Below are positions 25,101-40,436 of a stretch of 64,000 nt of DNA, piece after piece. The stretch comes from Amphimedon queenslandica (Eukaryota; Porifera; Demospongiae; Haplosclerida; Niphatidae): assembly GCF_000090795.2 (NCBI RefSeq), contig NW_003546280.1:135855-199854 (forward strand), read 5' to 3'. The number at the start of each line of letters is the position of its first letter. Within the stretch, counting starts at the first letter, position 1. The notes under the pieces are model-generated. The model ran no database searches. It worked only from the letters and a program-made list of their open reading frames with translations, and had not been told where the DNA came from. The position numbers were made by a program, and so were the translations under genes.

Positions 25101-26112
25101 TAATGTCCTTATGCTGTGTAGAAAGTTTGAGCTGATTCCGAGCTCAAATTTTGGAGTAATGGCTATTAAAAATCTTTCCTTCATTAGTAAGACTATGGAA
25201 CACTTCTTCTCATTCTCCTGTTGCTATATACGAAGGTCACTCCTACCCTGTATGGGACGTCTCTTTTAGGTACATGTACATGTACATATCGTCATAAATA
25301 TTTCTCTGCGTTCCTCACAGCTCGGTCGACGGGTATTTCACAACTGCTAGCTATGACAGGACAGCAAGACTCTGGAACACTGATAGGGTTTATCCTTTAA
25401 GAATATTCGCAGGACATGAAGATAGTACTGATGTAATAACTATTCTTTACCTTTTATTATCCTTTTCCATATGCATACTTGTACAATACGACTGCATATT
25501 TTTTTCCTTTTATATTCCAAAGGTGGTTCACTTTCATCCGAATGGTAGCTACATAGCAACTGGTTCTAAGGACCACACCAGTAGGCTATGGGACATTAAT
25601 ACTGGGAATTGTGTCCGCTTGTTTCCTGGCAGTAAAGTACAGTCATAGTATAATGAGGATGTACTTGTATGTTTCCATTTTAATTTTAGTCTCCAATCAC
25701 TGTTATCGCCTTTTCTCCTTTTGGAAAACAAGTGGCTACTGCCAGTATGAACATGCACTTATTGTTTAATAATAATGATTTCCTATCTCTTTTACACTAT
25801 TCACACACACACACTCTCTCTCTCTTTAAGCTAATGGTGGTACTATTACTCTGTGGGATTTGGGCATGTCAAGGATTGATTGGGAAGTGAAGGCTCACAC
25901 ACGAAGCGTGACATCACTAGCTTATAGCTGTGATGGGACACTCCTGGCATCAACCAGTGAAGACAAGACCATCAAACTGTGGAACATGAAAGCTGTTCTT
26001 GTCAATACAGCAAAGTAAGGAGAGAGAGAGAGAGAAGCTTATACACAATTAGCTATCAATCAGTATCAATAATAGCTTGAGTGCAATGTCTATAAAGTTA
26101 CTGAGATTATTC

Positions 26113-26160
<48 letters not shown>

Positions 26161-26415
26161 GTTATTATTATTCCAGTTCTGGATCCACTCAAGGTTTGAT
26201 CAGTACCCAGTCCACTGGTGACCTCCTTCCTCTTCATGTTAAATTCACTCACAGGAATTCTCTCATTGTCATTGGTGTGTCACACAATGGCACAGCCAGT
26301 GGAGGAGCTGGGACCCAGACTAATGATGGTGGAAACACTAACACTAATAACAACATTCTTTCTCCTCCTGATAATTTTTTCTGGAGATCAAGCAATCATT
26401 ATTTTTACAACTAGC
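22169..26415 (+). CDS. TAF5L: TAF5L (PAF65-beta), SAGA/PCAF complex WD40 subunit
   Basis: The start MSSISSGGSGS is followed by a helical N-terminal domain. Exons near 22790-23110 give FIDYLLHETDSYKTELLNSLVYPLFVH, the TAF5 N-terminal dimer-like domain; a later exon ends AHPTTALLNIIHKHFSIE. A proline-rich linker (23516-23745) leads to six WD40 repeats: HGPVHGLSYSPNGQFLLSSSED, then HSYPVWDVSFS with TARLWNTDRVYPLRIFAGH, then NGSYIATGSKDHTSRLWD, then TITLWDLGMSRIDWEVKAH, then LLASTSEDKTIKLWNM. The short C-terminus matches TAF5L (LPLHVKFTHRNSLIVIG) rather than TAF5. It scaffolds the histone acetyltransferase complex. The intron between WD repeats 1 and 2 holds four tandem ~178-bp repeats. Exact exon edges around 22900-23500 are tentative. 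Confidence 0.85.
24375..25180 (+). repeat. Tandem ~178-bp repeats, subfamily B, in a TAF5L intron
   Basis: Four full units and partial ends. CAAGGCTATAGCCCATGG recurs near 24490, 24667, 24845 and 25020, followed each time by CTGATACATATTGATGTCC and TATGCTGTGTAGCAAGTTTG. The same monomer occurs inverted at 47320-48075 and 63760-64000. Confidence 0.9.
26109..26171 (+). repeat. (ATT)n microsatellite in a TAF5L intron
   Basis: About 60 bp of ATT repeats leading directly to the acceptor before the final TAF5L exon (26176). Confidence 0.9.
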
Positions 26416-26689
26416 AAGCTATAGCTTAGTGAAAGAAAGAACCCTGCACCTATCCTTTATTTGAGGGCTCATTTTTTAAAATTTTCCATGTATCATGTTA
26501 ACTGCTCTACATAGCATCTCTTTCTTTCTCTGTGACGTGAGTGTTCAGTAAAATTCATAGCAAAATATGTTTCTAAAATAAGACAATAAGTATAAAATAG
26601 GCCTACGTTACTTCCCAGCCAATATTGGGAGCAAAAAACACTACTACTTCTCACGTAAAAAAAATAATTAATAATATAATTATAGTCAT

Positions 26690-28978
26690 TCATTTTTTGA
26701 CTTCATTGCTATTAGTTGTAGTGTTAGTCTCTTGTCCAATGATGCGTGTAGACTCACGAATTTTAGCACCAAATAATTTAAAAGCGGCAATCTCAATATT
26801 AGACACTGGGAACTCAACAAAGACAGTCACCAAACCAGCTGCTCCATAAGACAGGACCACGATACCAATACAGAAGATAGTCATTGTGGTGTCACCATAA
26901 GAGATGGGTTCTCTTAGCTCACTGTAGAAAACAACAAGAAGTATCTCATGTACAAGGTAAGCATTGAAGGTCAGTCGACCTAATGGGACCCAAAAAGGTA
27001 AAGAAAGGAACCTGTTTATGACTCCTCCGTAACCATAGTGACAGGTGTAGGTAACAATAGCTAGAGCAACTCCCCATGCTGGCCTGGATAGCATAAAGTA
27101 GACAACGTCTCCAGCCTTGGAAACCTCGTGACCACGAAAGTTACCATAAAACCCGTACACTACAGACATACCTATTATAATAGCATGACCCCATAGGACT
27201 AGGTGGAAGATCCAATTGAGCTGCTTACTAAATGTAGTCTGGTAGTTTTTAAATATTATATATCCGCAGAGAATACCAATAAGGTAAGGACCAATCCGAC
27301 AATATGGTTTACCATATATCTGATTATTCATGTCAGGTATACTTGCATTTGGTGTTATGCCCGCATATAAATCATATATTTCATTAGCTGGATAGCCATA
27401 AAAACCAGCAATGAAGCCAGTGACTCCCATAGAAGCTGCTAGAGTGATCCCAATGCTAACGAGACCGATTCGAAAGGAGGCATAGAGTACAATGAGGAAC
27501 AGAGGAGTGATAACAAAGAACTGCATATCATTGGCTAAGTACCAAGCCCACCCCATGCACTGTTCACCAAAATTTGACGGATAAAAGTTATTGATGTAGA
27601 GGAGATTGGTCCACCAATAAGAGGAACAATACTTATATGCGAGTGAATCAGGGCCAGCAATACTAGGTGTCCTTGGACCTTTGCCTAAATAGACAGACAA
27701 GAACCAATAGAAGAATAAAACGAACATGTACGTGGGCGTGAGACGGAGTATCCTGTGGAGGTAGTACGTGATGTAAGGAAAGCTTCCATTTCTTCTTTTC
27801 ATTTCTCGGAGAGTCAGGTAAGCAACTAGGAATCCGCTTATATAGAAGAAAGAGTCTACGGCAAAGAATGCATTGGTGACAGCTTGAGCAGTGAAGCGTG
27901 GTATAAAAGAGCTGACGACGAAATTGATGTTTTTAAAGCCACCAACCATCAGTATGAAGACATAGGTATGGCCGAGTATTACCCAGAACATGCTAATGAC
28001 TCTCATACCGTTGAGATTAGTGATAGCAGCTGGTGGCTGGTAGGTTGACAAGACGACCGGGACATTCTTATAAAGAGAGAAACCGAGTAGACACTCTTTG
28101 AGGAAAGTCTTGAAACGCTTGCCGAACATTCTTGAAGGTTTTTTCACCTTGCTTCCAAGTAATGAGTCAGTTTCTAGCGAGTGTTCCGGTGTAACAGTAT
28201 TATCTTGACTTGTGGTCAATTCTGTCTTATTACACTGATTTTGTGGATCATCGAAATACTTGAGAGCAAGGTCAAAAACTGATCCAACAAGAGCAAGAAA
28301 GAGCAAAATAAAGCAGAGCGTGATCATGACGATTGCACCTGCATCGTAAGGCCTGCCACTTTGAGGCGTGCTCATAAAGAACTGCTGTCCATCAGACACG
28401 GTTTCGTTCACAAATAATGATAAATTAAACATCTCAAGGGATTCATTCATTTGATGGACAACTTCAAATATATCACTAGGGGTACAGATAGTAGGTACGC
28501 ACAAGCCTTCATAGAAAACAAATATTGGAGATTCATCGGCCGTCCTAACAACAGCTATTCCCATTAAACTATAATTCATGGGTACACTAGTCTTGATGCT
28601 TAAGCATTCATCAAAGGACCCTTGGAAGGCAGTGTTACCTTCTAGTATCCCCGATCCTGGTTTACCGAAAGAATCGAAGACTGCTGTTGTTGCATTGACA
28701 GAGAGACTTCTTCCTCCAGTCTTTTGTGTATATTTCTCTTTTTCTAGTTTCTCCCAAGCATCTGCGCACTTTAAGGAGCTGTTGGCTTGTTCACTGAGCA
28801 ATTTTGGGAACATCTCGTGAAAAATGGTGAGAACATCTTGTATTTCCTCTGGTGTTATTTCTTGTAGATTTGGAGGGCCCAGATATGGGAGCCTCCCAGC
28901 CTCTTGACAACTAACAGAGGAGGAACATGCCAGAAAGAAGAAGAGAAACAAAAGCAAGTGACCTTTCCTGTCCACCAT
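26690..28978 (-). CDS. NRF-6-type multipass acyltransferase, copy 1
   Basis: A single-exon gene of 762 residues. It has a signal peptide (LLLFLFFFLACSSSVSC), then an extracellular NRF domain (residues ~35-210) with spaced cysteines (SLKCADAW, FDECLSI, GLCVPTICTP), a first membrane span near residue 220, a cytosolic linker, and an acyltransferase-3 domain of about ten spans (residues ~300-735). The putative catalytic His lies in ISMFWVILGHTY, with FFAVDSFFYISGFLVAY after it. The family is named for C. elegans nrf-6 and ndg-4, linked to drug and yolk-lipid uptake; the biochemical substrate is not established. It is a tandem paralogue of the next gene with about two thirds identity. Lack of introns in both copies is unlike the neighbours and suggests an intronless ancestor. 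Confidence 0.85.
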   Translation of the reverse strand: MVDRKGHLLLFLFFFLACSSSVSCQEAGRLPYLGPPNLQEITPEEIQDVLTIFHEMFPKLLSEQANSSLKCADAWEKLEKEKYTQKTGGRSLSVNATTAVFDSFGKPGSGILEGNTAFQGSFDECLSIKTSVPMNYSLMGIAVVRTADESPIFVFYEGLCVPTICTPSDIFEVVHQMNESLEMFNLSLFVNETVSDGQQFFMSTPQSGRPYDAGAIVMITLCFILLFLALVGSVFDLALKYFDDPQNQCNKTELTTSQDNTVTPEHSLETDSLLGSKVKKPSRMFGKRFKTFLKECLLGFSLYKNVPVVLSTYQPPAAITNLNGMRVISMFWVILGHTYVFILMVGGFKNINFVVSSFIPRFTAQAVTNAFFAVDSFFYISGFLVAYLTLREMKRRNGSFPYITYYLHRILRLTPTYMFVLFFYWFLSVYLGKGPRTPSIAGPDSLAYKYCSSYWWTNLLYINNFYPSNFGEQCMGWAWYLANDMQFFVITPLFLIVLYASFRIGLVSIGITLAASMGVTGFIAGFYGYPANEIYDLYAGITPNASIPDMNNQIYGKPYCRIGPYLIGILCGYIIFKNYQTTFSKQLNWIFHLVLWGHAIIIGMSVVYGFYGNFRGHEVSKAGDVVYFMLSRPAWGVALAIVTYTCHYGYGGVINRFLSLPFWVPLGRLTFNAYLVHEILLVVFYSELREPISYGDTTMTIFCIGIVVLSYGAAGLVTVFVEFPVSNIEIAAFKLFGAKIRESTRIIGQETNTTTNSNEVKK

Positions 28979-29459
28979 CTTTTTTTATCTTCTGTTATTG
29001 GTTGATTGATTGTGATCATGTCATGTCATGTGATAGATACTATGCCTATGTGCTTTGACCTTGCAAAACTGCTGCATCATTTTTATAAAAATTTAGTAAT
29101 AACAAAGGGCCTATCATTCAAATAATTATTAACAAAAAAGTATAAATCCTAAAACAATACTGAGAATGACATACACACACACACACACTCACAGCAATAT
29201 TACTCAAAAAAAGGCAAACAATCTCATCACTGTTTCTTTTCACTGCTTGGACTTTCAGTCTTCTTCACAATACGTGTAGACTCACGAGTTTTAGCACCAA
29301 ATAGNNNNNNNNNNAAATTTAGTATTTTAGTAATAACAAAAGGCTTATCATCCAAATAATTATTAACAAAAAAGTATAAATCCTAAAACAATACTGAGAA
29401 TGACATACACACACACACACACACTCACAGCAATAATACTCAAAAAAAGGCAAAAAATC
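28979..29459. other. Intergenic with 10-N assembly gap and duplicated flank
   Basis: A run of ten N at 29305-29314. The sequence just left of it (about 29085-29304) repeats almost exactly on the right (about 29320-29544), including the final codons of the downstream acyltransferase copy. This looks like an unresolved overlap, collapsed haplotypes or a very recent duplication. (AC)n microsatellites at 29172 and 29407. Confidence 0.85.
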
Positions 29460-31739
29460 TCACTGTTTCTTTTCACTGCTTGGACTTTCAGTCTTCTTCA
29501 CAATACGTGTAGACTCACGAGTTTTAGCACCAAATAATTTAAAAGCGGCAATCTCGATATTAGACATTGGGAACTCAACAAAGACAGTCACCAAGGCAGC
29601 TGCTCCATAAGACAGGACCACAGTTCCAATACAGAATATAGCCATTGTGGTGTCGCCATAAGAGATAGACTCTCTTAAATTTCCAAAAATTACTTCTAGG
29701 ACAATCTCATGTACAAGATAAGCATTGAAGGTCAGTCGGCCTAACGGGACCCAAAACGGTAAAGAAAGGAACCTGTTTATGACTCCTCCGTAACCATAGT
29801 GACAGGTGTATGCAACTATAGCAAGAGCAACTCCCCATGCTGGTCTGGCTAGCATAAAGTAGGCAACATCTCCAGCCTTGGAAACCTCGTGACCATGGTA
29901 ATCACCATATAGGCCGTACACAGTGAACATACCTATTATAATAGCTAATGCCCATAGAACGAGGTGACAGATCCAATTGAGCTGCTTACTAAATGTAGTC
30001 CGGTAGTTTTTAAATATTATATATCCGAGGAGAATACCAATAAGGTAAGGACCAATCCGGCAATATGGCTTACCGTATATTGTAGTATCAACAGTCGGTA
30101 TACTTGCGTTTTGTGTTATCCCGTTATAAAGGTTGTAGAATGAGTTAGCATGGTATCCATAAAAACCACCAATGAAGCCACTCACTCCCATAGAAGCTGC
30201 TAGAGTGATCCCAATGCTAACGAGACCGATTGGAAAGGAGGCATAGAGTACGATGAGGAACAGAGGAGTGATGACAAAGAACTGCATGTCATTGGCTAGG
30301 TACCACGTCCATCCCATACACTCGTCTCCGAAATTAGTTGGATAAAAGTTGTTGATGTAGAGTAGATTGGTCCACCAGTACTTGACACAGTTTTCATACT
30401 GGGCAGACCCAGGGCCAACAGTCGAAGGGGTCATGGGACCTCTGGTTAAATGATTCGAGAGGAACCAAAAGAAGAATAAAACAAACATGTATGTGGGCGT
30501 GAGACGGAGTATCCTGTGGAGATAAAAAGTAACAAATGGGAACTTCCCTTTTCTCCTGTTCATCTCTCTGAAGGTTAGGTAAGCGACTAGAAATCCACTG
30601 ATGAAAAAGAATGAGTCCACGGCAAAAAAAGCATTGAGGATTGACTGGGCGGTGAAGCGAGGCATAAAGTGTTCCGTGACGACGGAAAAGTCTTTAAAAC
30701 CACCAAAGACTAACAAAAAGTAATACGTATGGCCGAGTATTACCCAGAACATGCTAATGACTCTCATACCGTTGAGATTAGTGATAGCAGCTGGTGGTTG
30801 ATAGGTTGACAAGACGACCGGGACATTCTTATACAGAGAGAAACCGAGCAGACACTCTTTGAGGAAAGTCTTAAAACGCCTGCCGAAAGTGTTTTTAGGC
30901 TGACGAGTGGCAAGGAGAGGCTCAGACTCGGCTAACTGTACAGACGTGGTTTGTGTGTGCATTGGTGACAGCTCCGACTTGGCTTCTTGGAGACTTTCGT
31001 AATAATCGTTAAATATGTTAAAAATTGAGCCAGCAATAGCAAGTAAGAAGAGTGCTAGACAAATTATGATCATAATGATGGCTCCTGCATTGTAGGGGAC
31101 ATCTCCCTGTGGAGTGCAGACGTAAAAAGGCTGACCATTAGCTGTTTCACTCACAAATAAAATATAACCATCTTGTCCAATTAACAAATTCAGAGACTCA
31201 ACGTTCTTATAAATATCATAAAATGTACAGTTTTGAGGGAGGCAGATACCCTCCCTGAAAACAAAGACTGGAGTTGAATCAACAGTTCTGAGTATAGCTA
31301 CACCCATCGAACAGTACTGCATCCGTACATTGGTGTCCAGGCTCAAGCATTCATCAAAGGAGCCCTGGAAGGCAGTGTTCCCCAGCAGTATCCCAGGGCC
31401 AGGCTTACCGAATGAGTCCAAAGCTACGACTGATGCAGTGACGTTTATATTCTTTCCTCCAACTTTTTGATAGGATCTCTGTTTCTCGAGTTTCCCCCAA
31501 GCCACGGCACATTTGCTTGTTGAGTTGGATTGTTCCGAGAGGAGCTTGGGGAACATTTCGTGAAAGGTGGCTATGACATCTTGTAGATCTTCGTGAGTCA
31601 AGTCTTCATCCGGGCTAAGTTGAAATGGACCAAGAGACTGTAGCTTGCTCAGGTCTTGAGTACTGACAAGGTTGGAGCAGGCTGCCAAGAGGAGAAAGAA
31701 AGAAAAGAGCTTGTAACTGGGCTTGTAACCGCCGACCAT
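29460..31739 (-). CDS. NRF-6-type multipass acyltransferase, copy 2
   Basis: Intronless, 759 residues, same layout as copy 1: signal peptide (LFSFFLLLAACSNLVS), NRF domain with matching cysteines (TSKCAVAW, FDECLSL, GICLPQNCT), a membrane span near residue 215, and the acyltransferase-3 domain with VISMFWVILGHTYYFLL and AVDSFFFISGFLVAY. The multipass region is almost identical to copy 1 over long stretches (TFLKECLLGFSLYKN; NGMRVISMFWVILGHTY), while the extracellular domain has diverged. That pattern fits constraint or gene conversion on the catalytic part and free evolution of the outer part. It starts 188 bp from the DCDC2 ATG on the other strand. Confidence 0.85.
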   Translation of the reverse strand: MVGGYKPSYKLFSFFLLLAACSNLVSTQDLSKLQSLGPFQLSPDEDLTHEDLQDVIATFHEMFPKLLSEQSNSTSKCAVAWGKLEKQRSYQKVGGKNINVTASVVALDSFGKPGPGILLGNTAFQGSFDECLSLDTNVRMQYCSMGVAILRTVDSTPVFVFREGICLPQNCTFYDIYKNVESLNLLIGQDGYILFVSETANGQPFYVCTPQGDVPYNAGAIIMIIICLALFLLAIAGSIFNIFNDYYESLQEAKSELSPMHTQTTSVQLAESEPLLATRQPKNTFGRRFKTFLKECLLGFSLYKNVPVVLSTYQPPAAITNLNGMRVISMFWVILGHTYYFLLVFGGFKDFSVVTEHFMPRFTAQSILNAFFAVDSFFFISGFLVAYLTFREMNRRKGKFPFVTFYLHRILRLTPTYMFVLFFFWFLSNHLTRGPMTPSTVGPGSAQYENCVKYWWTNLLYINNFYPTNFGDECMGWTWYLANDMQFFVITPLFLIVLYASFPIGLVSIGITLAASMGVSGFIGGFYGYHANSFYNLYNGITQNASIPTVDTTIYGKPYCRIGPYLIGILLGYIIFKNYRTTFSKQLNWICHLVLWALAIIIGMFTVYGLYGDYHGHEVSKAGDVAYFMLARPAWGVALAIVAYTCHYGYGGVINRFLSLPFWVPLGRLTFNAYLVHEIVLEVIFGNLRESISYGDTTMAIFCIGTVVLSYGAAALVTVFVEFPMSNIEIAAFKLFGAKTRESTRIVKKTESPSSEKKQ

Positions 31740-31927
31740 TGTTAATTCTGTCTGCTGCAGTGAGTGAGTCAGGTGACTTTATCATTTGCATAATCTCAGC
31801 CCCACCTTCTACCGGTCACCATGACAACCATATTGCAAAGTACAAACAGCATGAGCACAGGAGAATCGAAGCACATCCCTCAGACTCCTTAGAGATATAA
31901 AACTAAAGGAAGCACCTAAAAATCAGC
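31740..31927. promoter_or_regulatory. Divergent promoter, acyltransferase copy 2/DCDC2
   Basis: 188 bp between opposing start codons. No E-box or TATA motif recognised. The GC content is higher than in nearby introns. Confidence 0.4.
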
Positions 31928-34032
31928 ATGGAGGCAACTGCAGTGATTTCTCGGCAATATGAACCACGAGTTGCCAAGAGGATTTACGTGTTTAAGAATG
32001 GACAGGACAATGAGAGGCCCAGGATGCTAGTAATCAATGAAAGACACATCAAGGACTTTAACACGCTCCTGAACAGGGTTACCAGTGGAATTAAGGCACC
32101 AATCGCAGTCAGAAACCTCTACACTCCGAGCAAGGGAAGCAAAGTGGACAAACTAGACAGTATTGAAAATGGGAAGCATTATGTTGCCGGGGGCAATGAG
32201 CATTTCAAAAAGCTTAGGTAAGGGAAACCACAGCTGCATATTCTATGCATCTTTCCTTCCTTCTCCTCTAGATATTCAAGATATTCTCAGTTACATTCAC
32301 GTCTACAGCCACACAGTAAAGATGCAAGCAAAGTAAATTGCACAATATTTATTGTAAACACAATGGCCGCTATGATTATTGTTATCCTCCAGGCTTCTCC
32401 TGCAAGGCCTGCCATACAAGTAGTGTCAAGATTCTTGAATTTACCTGAGAAGCCATACTTTATACAGTAAGCTCAATTGTCAAGTAGCTGCATGAATAGG
32501 TAGTTAATTTACAGTGCCTATATTCAGGAGGTGTCCTTTTTCAGAATTAAGGTGCTAAATTTGCTTTACAGTTTACATGTACATATATATGCTACACAAA
32601 ATGAACACAATTAGCCCTTTTAATGCACCATTAATTGACTCTCATCCACTTCATATAGTGTATTTAGAAATGGTGATATCTCGTATCAAGGAGCTCGTGT
32701 ACTACTATCAAGAAGAATAATGGGATCTCTTGAGCATGTATGCTACAAATATTATCTTGTTATTATTATTGTGTGAGCATAGGTCTTAGAGCTAATCACA
32801 GAGAAAGTTGAGCTCACACTGCCAGCTAAGAGACTATGCACACTCGATGGTCAGACCATTCACTCTGCAGCAGACATTAAAGATGGAGAGCAGTATGTGG
32901 CTGTCCAGGGATCAAAGTAATCAATAATAGCAAAAAACATCATCATCATTATTATTATTTACCATGCTCCTTGTAGGAGATTTATGAAACTGCCATACAC
33001 AGCTATCAATCCTTCAATTAAAAGTATAAGAAATGCAAGGTATATCAAATACTAAGTTAAATTTATTTATTATTACTTTTATTATTACTTTTATTACTGA
33101 TCAATAGGCCTAAGAGACTATCTATTGCAGATGGTAATGCTCTTGGTAACAACACATTTACACTCCAGCCAACTATACCTGAAAAACCAATGCAAGTAAG
33201 ATATGAAAAATTCCATTTGCTTGCATTTCTGCTATGTCTTACTTCTCAGATAAAAAGATTAATGCCACCAAAGCAGCATAAAGGCAAAGACAGGCCGTTT
33301 GCTGGTCGCAAAGACATGGAAGCACGCAACATTGCTCTTCGTGATGCCAGAGCTGTAAGATAATTAATTTTAATCCTGCATGCATGTATTTTGCTCAATA
33401 ATGTTATACTATTGTACTGTATAGGACTCAGCTTTTGGGGAGAATGCTGTACTAAAATTAAAGCATCCAATCCCCAAACGAAGCACTCCTGTACACGATG
33501 ACTCCATTGAAGAACCTCCTCCCCCTCCTGCTCTTCCTTCTCCTTCTCCCGCTAAACAAAAAGAGGAAGAGAGGGAGCAGCAAAAAGAAGAACCTGTACC
33601 ATCAACTAGACAGGAGTCGAAACTGCAGTCTCCAGAGCTACCCCCTCCTCCTCAATCAAAGGAAGGAAAGAAGGAGCAAGATAATGAAGAAATACCTGAA
33701 ACAGAAGGTACGTGCATAATGTATTTTAGTTTGATTTATCATCATTTTGTATAGACATTATTATAGAAAAACCTATCGATCAGGAAGAAGCTGCTGAAGT
33801 TACTGAAGAAGCAACAGCCGAGGGAGAAGAAACCAAAGATCCTCCTTCCTCTACTCCCATACCTTTACAAAAACAAGACACTACAGCTATTGAACTGCAA
33901 GGAGCTACTACACAGCAATCTGTCGATCTCTCTGTAGCAAGAGTGAGCGGACCAGGGACTAAGGAAAATACACCAAAAGCTTCGGCAACTAATCTAGCAG
34001 AGACAGATGAGAATGCAGAAACCTCTTCATAA
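31928..34032 (+). CDS. DCDC2: Doublecortin-domain protein DCDC2-like
   Basis: A microtubule-binding protein of cilia with two doublecortin domains. Domain 1 (residues ~18-97, exon 31928-32219): RIYVFKNGQDNERPRML, NLYTPSKGSKVDKLDSIENG and KHYVAGGNEHFKKL. Domain 2 (exons about 32380-33045): IHVFRNGDISYQGARVLL, LTLPAKRLCTLDGQTI, DGEQYVAVQGSKRFMKLPY. The order, spacing and motifs match vertebrate DCDC2. The C-terminal third is low complexity, rich in P, E, K and Q (PPPPPALPSPSP, EEEREQQKEE), stop at 34030-34032. In vertebrates DCDC2 tunes ciliary length and Wnt signalling; here, in a likely sponge, choanocyte or larval cilia are the natural site (inference). Confidence 0.88.
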
Positions 34033-34542
34033 ATGTATTGTGTATGTGTATATGTGTGGTGTGTGTGTGTGTATTATTATTATTATATGTGCATGTACAT
34101 AATGGCAGCAGCAATATGAATTTATAAGTATTATTCCTTGTTATTTTGCTCCTTTCTCTCCACTCTCTCACTCCAATAAACTTCTTGATTTTAGTTGGAA
34201 TATTAAATAATTATTATAAAATCTAGCTTTCTCCAGTCAATTACGTAATATGACTACACCAAGTGACGTCACAGTGTAGCATTTGCGCATGCGTACAACT
34301 GGACCTCGTTCTTTTACCCCTTGGGTTTTGTGTTGGAGAGAAGAGTCACTGTTCTTCTTCTGCTGTATCTTTCTTCATCTTCTTTTGTCCTTCATTACTA
34401 GGTGAGTAAGAGCACCCAGCTCTTTCTTATGCTATATATTGGTGATACTAGTAGCCATTGTCCTTGTAATCCTCTCATTGCTTGAGCACGTGTTACATTG
34501 TGCCCTATTCTTCTCCTTTTAGACTAACAAAGACATATAAAG
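34033..34542 (+). promoter_or_regulatory. eEF1A promoter and 5'UTR intron
   Basis: Holds a perfect CRE palindrome TGACGTCA (34264-34271) and an NRF1-like TGCGCATGCGT (34284-34294). Pyrimidine-rich sequence around 34310 (CTTTTACCCC) could serve as a TOP-type transcript start. A 5'UTR intron runs from GTGAGT at 34402 to the acceptor ending 34522, and the coding start follows 20 bp later. The layout matches animal eEF1A genes. Confidence 0.6.
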
Positions 34543-40114
<5,572 letters not shown>

Positions 40115-40436
40115 ACGAAGTGATTGAATGATTTTAGTACAGGGTTATTTTAGGAAACAAATTTTCTTTTATTTTTATTACTTGATAATGTGAATTTTAA
40201 TTGTTGTTATTGTGCTTATTGTTCTCAATCTGTGAATTTTCACCCTGCTCCTATTTTATACTAATAATAATACTAATAATAACAATTAAGGTGTTAGTAG
40301 GCCTATTTTTGAGATACAGATCTAGGTGTGGTTTTTGGTCACCCATGTGGTACAACATGGTTGTGTATGCCAGAAGTTATGCTGTAACTCTTTCTAAAGA
40401 GTCCTTGGTAACGGGTTTAGTGCCAATAGGTAGACG

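Noticed and set aside
26196-26849. Extra small frames at the 3' end of TAF5L and into the acyltransferase gene
   Set aside because: Alternative frames of the last TAF5L exon and antisense of the acyltransferase C-terminus.
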